DNA from: Streptomyces sp. SAT1 | GTDB lineage: Bacteria > Actinomycetota > Actinomycetes > Streptomycetales > Streptomycetaceae | Assembly (NCBI RefSeq): GCF_001654495.1 | Contig: NZ_CP015849.1 | Span: 124,001-188,000, forward strand | DNA: 64,000 nt | Direction of reading: 5' to 3' | In this document: positions 40,164 to 48,200 of the stretch, piece after piece | Position numbering within the stretch: the stretch's first letter is position 1 | Layout: each line of letters begins with the position of its first letter | The notes under the pieces: generated by a model | Databases searched by the model: none | What the model was told of the DNA's origin: nothing | The model's input: the letters and a program-made list of their open reading frames with translations, nothing else | Position numbers and translations under genes: made by a program

Positions 40164-41153
40164 TCACAGCGCCGCGGTCGTGCCCTCGCCCGACGCGCTG
40201 CCCGCCAGCCACTGGTCCCAGCCGAGGTTGAAGTCGGCGTAGCCGTTGTCCGGGTCCGCCTTGGCCCGGGACGAGCCGGTGATGGTCACGGGGTCACCCT
40301 GCTTGACCTGGCCGTAGAACCACTCGGCGTCGGACATGGAGAGGTGGACGCAGCCGTGCGAGCCGCGGGCGCTGCCGCTGCCCGGGTTCGGGTCGCCGGT
40401 CGAGTAGTGCACATAGGTGCCGGACTGGGTGAGGTGGATGTCCCAGGGCAGCGTCAGGTCGTAGTAGTCGGGACTGCCCTTGTCGCAGGTGATGCCGGCA
40501 CTGCAGGAGGTCATGTGGACCTTCTTCTCCTTGTCGATGACGGCCATGGTGCCGTTCCAGGTCGGGTACTGGGCGCTGCCCGCGTTGATGGACAGCGTGC
40601 GCACCGCCTTGCCGTTGCGGGTCACCTTGAGGGTGTGGCCACGCACCGAGACGTCGGCGCGCACGTCGTCGCCGACCTTGAAGGTGTGCGTGTACTCGCG
40701 CACGCCGTACCGCCCGTTGCCGTTGGCCACGCCCCGCATGTCGACGTCGACCTTGACCTCGGTGCCGGACGGCCAGTACTCCTTGGGCCGCCAGTCGGCG
40801 CGCTTGTCCCCGAACCAGTGCCAGGCGCCGGCCACCGGCCGGGAGGCACTCACCTTCATGTGCTTCTCGACCGTGGCCCGCGCCTTGGCGGCCACCGGGT
40901 TGCTGAAGACCACCGAGACGGGCATGGCGACACCGACGGTGGCCTTCGACTGCGGCATGATCGTGTCCAGCAGCATCGGCGGCCCCGCGGGCTTCGTCGG
41001 CGACGGCGAGGCGGTCGCGCCCGGCTTCGCCGGGGCCTTCGCGTCGTCCCCGCCCGCCCGGTCGCTGCCGCCGCCGTGACCGCAGGCGCTCACGCCCACC
41101 AGCATCGCGCCCGTGACGAGTGCGATCCGTATGCCGCCCCTGCGCCGTCCCAT
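40164..41153 (-). CDS. L,D-transpeptidase lipoprotein (Ig-like domain + YkuD)
   Basis: This 329-residue protein has a lipobox (VSAC near residue 24), a Gly/Lys/Pro-rich linker, a bacterial Ig-like domain (about 60-150) and a YkuD L,D-transpeptidase domain with the catalytic motif SHGCVHL around C268. It forms 3-3 crosslinks in peptidoglycan on the outer face of the membrane, as in the mycobacterial LdtMt2 layout. ATG at 41153 is preferred; a GTG 12 nt upstream is in frame. Ends in ACGG-free ordinary DNA with no terminator obvious. Cell-wall role is well supported by the family. Confidence 0.92.
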   Translation of the reverse strand: MGRRRGGIRIALVTGAMLVGVSACGHGGGSDRAGGDDAKAPAKPGATASPSPTKPAGPPMLLDTIMPQSKATVGVAMPVSVVFSNPVAAKARATVEKHMKVSASRPVAGAWHWFGDKRADWRPKEYWPSGTEVKVDVDMRGVANGNGRYGVREYTHTFKVGDDVRADVSVRGHTLKVTRNGKAVRTLSINAGSAQYPTWNGTMAVIDKEKKVHMTSCSAGITCDKGSPDYYDLTLPWDIHLTQSGTYVHYSTGDPNPGSGSARGSHGCVHLSMSDAEWFYGQVKQGDPVTITGSSRAKADPDNGYADFNLGWDQWLAGSASGEGTTAAL

Positions 41154-41548
41154 GACCTGCCCCACTCTCTCAACTCTCGCGCCCCGAGGGGCTCACTCCC
41201 CTGTCAGACGGCCCATCGCGGCCGCCGGGTTCCGGGTACCGCGCAAAGTGTCTCCCAAGACTCCTCCGGCGCATTTGCCGGGGGCCGCTCCCGCCCACCG
41301 GGCCGCGGCGGGCGGCGTCCCGGCCGTGCCGCACGGGCTGCGGCGGCCCGCGCCACGGACGGGACGAACCGGACCGGACTTCCGATCGTCCAACCCCCCT
41401 TTCCCGCACGCCCCTTGACCCGCCGATTGGCACAGTCCAATAGTGGTCCCGTAGTGGTACCGCTCCCACTCCCCTTTCTCTCCCCTGTCTCCCCCGTCTC
41501 TCCTGTCTCCTTGAGGCGACCACCCCCACACCCACCCCGGAGGCCGTT
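41154..41548. promoter_or_regulatory. Divergent control region of the L,D-transpeptidase and GH64 genes
   Basis: This 395-nt region has no supported gene. Nearer GH64 it contains ATTGG-N6-CCAAT (41426-41441) and two AGTGGT repeats (41442 and 41453), the second extending to the near-palindrome AGTGGTACCGCT. A C/T-rich leader follows to the GTG. These are candidate sites for a polysaccharide-responsive regulator. Confidence 0.45.
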
Positions 41549-43222
41549 GTGCTCTCCCGCCGTGCCCTTCTCGCCACCGCAGCGGCCACCGCGGCCGCCC
41601 TCCCCCTGACGGCCGCCGGCACCGCCGCGGCCCGCTCCGCCCCCTTCGCCCTCGCCGCGGCGCTCCCCGTCGCGCTCGCCAACAACTCGGGCGGCTCCGC
41701 GCCGGTCTACGCCTACATCTCCGGTGCCGACACCTCCGGCTGGCCCGGCTTCGTCACCGCGGACGGCGTCTTCCACCGGCTGCCGAGCCCGTCCTCGGTC
41801 CTGACCCCGATACCCGACTACGCCATCCCGCTGGGCGCTTCGGGGTCGGCACCGACCCGGCTGACGCTGCGCGACTACGTGATCGGCGGCCGGGTCTGGT
41901 TCTCGACCGGCCGGAAGATCCAGTTCTTCGTCAACCCGCCGGGAGGCAACGGCGGCGTGCCCGGCCTGGTGCAGCCCGGCTTCACCAGCACCGACCCCAA
42001 CTGGACCACCAGCTGGACGTTCTGTGAGTTCACCTACAACTCGGCCAACCTGTACGCCAACATCAGCTACGTCGACATGGTCGCCCTGCCCGTCTCGATG
42101 GCCACCACCGGGGCCGCCGGGAACCAGTCGGTGCCCGCGCTGCCCTCGGGTGCCCTGGCCTCGATCGCCTCCGGGCTGCGGGACCAGCACGCGGCGGACG
42201 GCGCGCCCTGGGACCAGCTGGTGGCGACCGACTCGGCGGGCACGGTCCTGCGCGTGCTGGCGCCCTCCCACGCGCCGGTGGACTTCGGCGCGTACTGGCG
42301 GCCGTACCTGGACCGGGTGTGGGACTACTACCGCACCCACACCCTCACCGTGGACGGCCAGGGCTCGATCGGCGCGTACTCCGGGACCGTCAGCGGTGAC
42401 GTGCTCACCTTCGCCGGGCTCAACACCAACGGGGTGCCCTTCACCAGGCCCTCCGCCGCCGACATCTTCGGCTGCGCGAGCGGCCCGCTGTACAACTCGG
42501 GAGCCGACGCGCGCTCCGCCGTCGCCGCCCGCCTCGCCGCCGCCCTCAACCGCTCCAGCCTGCTGGTCTCCGGCGGCGCGTCGCAGCCCAGCGGGGTCAC
42601 CCCCGCCCAGTACTACACGGAGTCGGTCACCAACCACTACGCCCGGCTGGTGCACCGGTACGCGAGCATCGGCTACGCCTTCCCGTACGACGACGTCGGT
42701 CCCACCGGCTCCGCCCCGGTCGACGGGCACCTCCAGGACCCGGCGCCCGCCTCCTGGACGGTCACCCTCGGACCGGGCGGTGGCGGGACGACCCCGCCGG
42801 GCGGAGGCGGGACGAGCGCCTACTCCACCGTCCAGGCGGAGGACTACAGCGCGCAGAGCGGCACGCAGACGGAGACCTGCGCCGACACCGGCGGCGGCCG
42901 CGACGTGGGGTATCTCGCCGCCGGGGACTGGCTGAAGTACGCGTCGCTGGACTTCGGTTCGGCCGCCCCGGCGCAGTTCCTCGCCCGGGTCGCCTCCGGG
43001 GTGGGCGCCGGTGTCAGCGGCGCGATCCGGGTGCGGGTGGACAGCGCCACCGGGCCGCAGATCGCCGAGATCGACCTCGGCGACACGGGCGGCTGGCAGA
43101 GCTGGCGCACCGTCCCGGCCAACGTCACCCGCGCCGTGACCGGCGTCCACGACGTCTATCTGACGTTCGCGGAGAGCACCGTCGAGTTCGTCAACGTCAA
43201 CTGGTTCACCTTCACCCGCTGA
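41549..43222 (+). CDS. Secreted GH64 beta-1,3-glucanase with CBM6
   Basis: This 557-residue protein has a Tat signal (SRRALLATAAATAAALPL), a GH64 laminaripentaose-producing beta-1,3-glucanase domain from about 40 to 400 (VYAYISGADTSGWPGF, SWTFCEFTYNSANLYANISYVDMVALPV, HYARLVHRYASIGYAFPYDDVG), a Gly/Thr-rich linker and a C-terminal CBM6 (VQAEDYS to VNWFTFTR). It is exported folded and cuts fungal or plant beta-1,3-glucan. The GTG start is the only one that gives the signal peptide. Candidate regulator sites lie upstream. Confidence 0.94.
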   Translation: MLSRRALLATAAATAAALPLTAAGTAAARSAPFALAAALPVALANNSGGSAPVYAYISGADTSGWPGFVTADGVFHRLPSPSSVLTPIPDYAIPLGASGSAPTRLTLRDYVIGGRVWFSTGRKIQFFVNPPGGNGGVPGLVQPGFTSTDPNWTTSWTFCEFTYNSANLYANISYVDMVALPVSMATTGAAGNQSVPALPSGALASIASGLRDQHAADGAPWDQLVATDSAGTVLRVLAPSHAPVDFGAYWRPYLDRVWDYYRTHTLTVDGQGSIGAYSGTVSGDVLTFAGLNTNGVPFTRPSAADIFGCASGPLYNSGADARSAVAARLAAALNRSSLLVSGGASQPSGVTPAQYYTESVTNHYARLVHRYASIGYAFPYDDVGPTGSAPVDGHLQDPAPASWTVTLGPGGGGTTPPGGGGTSAYSTVQAEDYSAQSGTQTETCADTGGGRDVGYLAAGDWLKYASLDFGSAAPAQFLARVASGVGAGVSGAIRVRVDSATGPQIAEIDLGDTGGWQSWRTVPANVTRAVTGVHDVYLTFAESTVEFVNVNWFTFTR

Positions 43223-43338
43223 CCGTCGCCCGACCGTCCGCCCGGCGGCAGCCGGCGGATTGAGGCCGTGGGGCGGGGGCACGTGCTCCTGCACACGGCG
43301 GTCGCCGCGGCGGCCGGGACGAGGAAGGACGGGACAGG

Positions 43339-43989
43339 ATGAGCGAGGGACCGCGAGCGGCGCGGGAGCAGGGGGCGGGGCCCGGCCCCGAGGACGGCGT
43401 ACCCACCCCGCCGCTGCGGCCCGGCGGCTACGAGCCCGCCGACTACGCCGCCACCGTGGTGCGCAGCGCGCGGCAGGCGGGCATCTCACCGGTGCTGCTG
43501 ATGGCCGTGCTGCACAACGAGGCGTACAAGCCGCACCATCCCCTGCTCGAACGTCTCTGGCAGTGGTGGAAGCGCGACGCGTCGTTCGGTGTCGCCAACA
43601 TGCACCGGGCGACGTTCGAGAAGGTGCGGCGGGCGCACGCGCTGCCGGGCCGCTGGCAGGACCTGCGGGACGACCCCGCGTTCGCCGTCCGCACCGCGGC
43701 TCTCCACCTCGGGGATCTGGACCGCGCCCTGCCGCGGCGCCACCCGCGCCGCTACCGCAGGGACGAACTGCTCGCCCTCGGCTACAACGCGGGCGAACGC
43801 AACATGCGGGCCTTCGCCCGGGGTGTGCCACCGGGCCCGATGGCACGGTCGTATCTGCGCCGGCTGCGGGCGCACTGGCCCCGGGCCGCCCGGGTGGTGT
43901 CGGAGCGGGCCGGGGAGCGCGGGGCGAGCGGGAACGGCCCGGTGGCGGCGCCGGACGGTACCGCGCCCGTCACCGGACCCGGATCGTGA
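43339..43989 (+). CDS. Lytic-transglycosylase-like protein
   Basis: This 216-residue protein has an SLT-like core: SPVLLMAVLHNEAYKP with the likely catalytic Glu, SFGVANMHRATFEKV, DDPAFAVRTAALHLGDLD and LLALGYNAGERNMRAF with the conserved YNxG. It lacks a signal peptide or membrane helix, so it may be cytoplasmic, phage-like or exported by another route. A Gly/Pro-rich end follows. It probably cleaves peptidoglycan; the missing signal makes the setting unsure. ATG at 43339 follows GGGACAGG. Confidence 0.75.
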   Translation: MSEGPRAAREQGAGPGPEDGVPTPPLRPGGYEPADYAATVVRSARQAGISPVLLMAVLHNEAYKPHHPLLERLWQWWKRDASFGVANMHRATFEKVRRAHALPGRWQDLRDDPAFAVRTAALHLGDLDRALPRRHPRRYRRDELLALGYNAGERNMRAFARGVPPGPMARSYLRRLRAHWPRAARVVSERAGERGASGNGPVAAPDGTAPVTGPGS

Positions 43990-44440
43990 AGACCCGGACG
44001 AATGCGGCCACGGTCAGGATGCGCAGGGTGTGCGAGGGGACACCGGTCAGTTCGATGCCGGCCCCGGCGGCAAGAGCGTGCCGACGTGGGGCGAGCAGGC
44101 CGCCGGGATGAGCGGAGGGGCCGGCGCGGCCGTCGGCCCGCAGGACGAGGGCCGAGGGGTGGCCGCCGGAGGTGAGGCGCGCGGTGCGGTGGCCCGGTTC
44201 GGAGGTGGGTTCGACGACGCCGAGGACCACGGTGCGGCACCGGGGCCTCCGTCTGCGGAGCGGCGCTCGTAGTGCACGGTGTCCAGCGTGGTCAGGGCCG
44301 AGGCGGGCGCCGCGTCGTGCAGGGCGGCGACGCGCGGGGCGCGGCGGGTCAGCCAGGTCGGGGCGGCGGCTTCGGGGCCCATGCCGCACATGTAGCCGAC
44401 GAAAGCGCCCAGCGGGCCGGCTTCCCCAGGTAGTCCGGGA
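43970..44440 (-). pseudogene. Remnant of a PP2C (SpoIIE-type) serine phosphatase
   Basis: On the minus strand one frame (about 44440-44265) reads GYMCGMGPEAAAPTWLTRRAP and ends in ALTTLDTVHYERR, matching the GDVCGKGxEAA region of SpoIIE-like phosphatases. A second frame (about 44270-43972) continues with CRTVVLGVVEP, ARLTSGGHPSALVLRADG and a short end, matching the SAGHPPPLLLR region. Metal-binding Asp residues are lost (GD has become GY) and the N- and C-termini are missing. A frameshift lies near 44268. This is a decayed gene; intact relatives carry PAS/GAF sensors and end near a TDGVxE motif. Confidence 0.65.
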
Positions 44441-44655
44441 TGGCCCGCTAGGTGGCCGGGCCGGCGACCGTCACGTTGGTCCTGCGGCGGATGTCCGTGC
44501 GCACCGTCCTCCCACCCGGCCGCTCGGGTACCGCAGGCGGTCCGTGATCGCTCATGGGGGCGCCGGTGCCGCGGCCTTCGGGCCTGTCATGGCGAGCGGG
44601 CGCGCGGCCGAGCGGCCAGGCGCCGGGCGGGAGGGGGTCTCAGCGGGCAGGGATC

Positions 44656-45207
44656 TCAGCGGCCGGCGGGCCGCGGCGCTGGCCGCCAGTCCCGGGCCAG
44701 GAGCCCGAGCAGCACCTCGTCCAGGAACTCACCCATCACCCATGCCGAGGAGCGCAGTACGCCCTCGCGGACGAATCCGTTGCGCTCGGCGGCGCGCAGC
44801 ATCGCGTCGTTGTCCGCGAGGGTCTCGATCTGGAGCCGGTGCAGACCGCGCACGACGAATCCGTAGTGGCACAGCACCTCGACCACTTCGGTGCCGTAGC
44901 CCTTGCCGCGCGCGGCGGGCAGCAGCCCCAGCCCGATGTGCGCGGTGCGGTTGTGGGTGTCGATGCCCCACAGCGACGCGGTGCCGATCAGGGTGCCGCC
45001 GTCCAGCTCGGTCACGGAGAACGGGACGTGCTTCTGCTCCGTGTCGTCCACCACGAGCCGCGGGTCCTTGGTGCCGGGCGTGACGGGCCGCCACGGACCG
45101 GCCTCGGACCGCGAGGCGTTGACCACGTCGTCGTACAGCTCCGTCCGCAGGACCGGTATGTCGTCCTCGTGCCGGGCCCGCAGCCCGACCTTGCCGCCCT
45201 TCAGCAT
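44656..45207 (-). CDS. GNAT-family N-acetyltransferase (RimJ/RimL-like)
   Basis: This 183-residue protein has the GNAT fold: VGLRARHEDDIPVLR start, GTASLWGIDTHNRTAHIGLGLLPAARGKGYGTEVV with the acetyl-CoA loop, and ADNDAMLRAAERNGFVREGVLRSSAWVMGEFLDEVLLGLL. It resembles acetyltransferases that act on N-terminal residues or small amines. Substrate unknown. It lies upstream of no operon partner; the large protein gene at 45261 ends 53 nt before its start. Confidence 0.88.
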   Translation of the reverse strand: MLKGGKVGLRARHEDDIPVLRTELYDDVVNASRSEAGPWRPVTPGTKDPRLVVDDTEQKHVPFSVTELDGGTLIGTASLWGIDTHNRTAHIGLGLLPAARGKGYGTEVVEVLCHYGFVVRGLHRLQIETLADNDAMLRAAERNGFVREGVLRSSAWVMGEFLDEVLLGLLARDWRPAPRPAGR

Positions 45208-45260
45208 GTGAGCTTCCTATCCGACCGGGCCGGGCGGCGGCAAACGATTTCGGCGCCGGG

Positions 45261-48200
45261 TCAGGCACGCGGGCGCGGCACCTCGATCTCCTCCAGCCGC
45301 GGGGCGTCCCCGTCCAGGGTCCGCCGCCATGCCTCGTGGTAGAGATCGGCGACGGGCCGGGTGGGCGCGACGACGCCCAGGGGGACCCGCTCGTCGTGGA
45401 GCAGGTCGTACAGGGGCAGCTTCCAGCGTTCCAGCGGGGTGTGCGGCTTGGCGAGTGCCAGCCAGCCGCCGGGCAGGAACAGGGAGCGTCCCGCTCTGGT
45501 GCGGGTGCCCCGCACCACGAGGCCGGTCGCGGCGAGTTCGGCGCGGGCGGCGCGCAGCCGGGCCGTGCCGCCCCGCTGCCTCGCCCAGCCCGTCCAGCGG
45601 CCGGTGTTGCGGTCGGTGGGGTCGGGCAGGGCGAGCAGCATCAGGTAGAGGACGGCGGCGTCCTCGCCGATACCGTGGCGTACGGCGGCGTCGGCGACCA
45701 GGCCGGGCACGGACATGGCCGGGTTCTGCGGCCACCACAGGCCGTGCTCGTCGCGCTCGCCCGCCGCCGGTTCGCCCGGGTCGGCGAGCAGGTGCGCGAA
45801 CCGCTCGTCGTGGGCGACGCGCAGGGCCGTCTCCTCGGCGGTCGGGCCTTCGCCGGGGAACAGCAGCGGCAGTACGGGATCGCGTCCGCTCTCGTCCAGG
45901 AGCGCGGGCCGGACCGCGGGATGGACCGGTCGGCCGCTGCCCGTGTCCAGGGTGCCGGTGCACAGGACGACCGCGCCGTGGCGTTCGAAGTCCTCGGCTC
46001 TCTCCGTGGGCTCGCCGAGGATCCGCCGGAAGTCGTCCAGGCCGTTCCACCGGTCCATGCGGATCAGCAGCCCCGGGTGGGCCAGGCGGGCGCGGACCGC
46101 GGCCAGGACGCCGGGGAGCGCGGCCCGCAGCGGGTCGCCGGACGGGAGTCGGTGGGCGAGCCAGGCGGTGAGGGCCACCGAGCCCTTGAGCGTGTCCGCG
46201 TCGAAGCCGGGGCCTTCGGCCGTGGGGGCGCTGTAGCCGGTCAGCCGCCAGGTGAGGTCCCGGGTCAGCCTCGGTTCCTCATCGGCGCGCAGAAACGCGT
46301 GCAGCGCCTCGTACGGGTCCCACCACGACGGGGACACGGCGCGGACCGTGTCGTGCAGTACGTCCTCGGCGAGGGGTGTGCGCCGGCCCACCCGCTCGTT
46401 CCAGATCTCCGCCGCCGCTGCCGCGTCGGGGCCGTCGGTCCACAGCCGGGACGGTTCGGCGGGCAGCAGGGCGGCCACGACCGCCCGGCGCGCGTCGGCG
46501 TCGACGGTGCGCAGGATGTCCTTGGCGATCCGCGCGTCGGCGGCCTGCACGCCGAGGGTCTTCAGCGTTCCGGCCGGTACGGGCGCGCGCTCGTCGTCGA
46601 TCATGGGCAGTCCGGCGACGACCAGCCGGGCCATGGCCGGGGTGACTCCGGTGCGCCGGGCGAACTCGGCGGCGGCCTCCGGGTGCCAGGGGGCCGGGCC
46701 GTGCCCGGCCAGTTCGGCCCGGAAGGCGGCGAGCCAGCCGGGCGCGCGGACCGGACCGGAGAACGCCTCGCTGTGCACCAGGGTGTAGGGGGCAGGTGTG
46801 CGGAACCGGCCCCGGGGGTCGTGGTGGACCGCCTCGAACTCCCTGCCGTCGGTCGCGGACCGGGCCGGCCGGTCGGGGAACCGGTACCGGTCGCCGGGGA
46901 AGAGCAGGAACTCTCCGTCCCCCAGGTCGAGCAGGGCCGCCGAGGACGTGGCCGGCGGCAGGGCGTCGGGTCCCTCGAACAGGCTCGGGTCCAGGCGCAG
47001 CCGGGTCCGGCGCCAGTGGCCCGGGTCGGGCGCCGACAGCCGCTGGGCGTCCAGCTCGGCGAGGTAGGCGTCCAGTGCGGCGCGGTCGCTCTCCCGGGTG
47101 GCCGCGCCGGCGGCCCGGAGTGCCAGCGTGGCGGACAGGGCGGGCAGGCCCCGCCAGTTCAGGAGGTCCAGGGGCGCCTCGCGGACCGCGCAGACGTGGG
47201 CGCGGCCAGGCGGGGCCGGTTCGGCGTCGCCCCGCACCGAGCTGCCGATCAGGCGCAGTGCGTCGACGAGGTGGTGGTACTGGTCGTAGCAGACGCCGCG
47301 GCCCATGAAGGTGCCGAGCAGGCCGAGGCCGTCCAGCGCGGCGGCGAGCGTGGCGTCGCCGGGGACCGGGCGCGCCGGCTGTTCCGGCCCGGGGCCCTCC
47401 TCCCCTGGGCTGTCTCGCGGGTCCCCCTCGGGGGCCGTCCGCTTCCCGTCCGTCGCCGTGTCCGCGCCCGCTCCCTCGTGCGCCACCGCCACCGTGTCCG
47501 CGCCGGCGCGTCCGGCCGCCGTGTCGAGCCGGGCGAGCGCCGCGTCGATGGTGCGCTGATGGCCCGCGGCGAGCCGCACCACCCCGGCGATGCCCGCGCG
47601 CAGCGCCGCGTGGGTGACCTGTGGCAGCAGGGCGCCGATCGCCTCGGTCACCGGATCGGAGGCGTGCGCGCGGGTGCCGATCGGTTCGGACACCGGATCG
47701 GAGGCGTGCGCGCCCGGCTGCTCGGGCCGCGGGGCGTCGTCCGGCCGCGGCGGCGCGTCCTGCGGCGGCTCGGCCACCGCCGCCGCCAGGAGTGCCGCGG
47801 CGGTGTCCTCGCCGATCCGGCGGAGCGCTGCGGAGCCCTGCGGGTCGCGCGGCCGGAGCTGCTGCCAGTGACGCAGGGGCGGCAGCAGCGCGGTGCCCGC
47901 GGAGAAGCCCGCTCCGCGACCCTGTTCCAGGGTGGCGGGGGTCTGCTCGGGGAACTCGGCCATCAGGGTGCCGTCCGCGTCGAACAGGCCCAGGGAAGAG
48001 CCGTCGAGGACGACCGCGCATGGCCGGTCCGTGCCGGGGAACTGGAGCGCGTGCCACAGTTCCCGGTTCGTCCTGCGCGACGGTGCCGGCGGGAGGACGA
48101 CCGACCGTCCGGCCAGGTCCTCGCCCCGCAGGGAGCCGTCGGGCAGTTCCAGCACCCGCCAGCCGACCAGTCCGCCGACCGGGGCGCACAGCGGGCCGGG

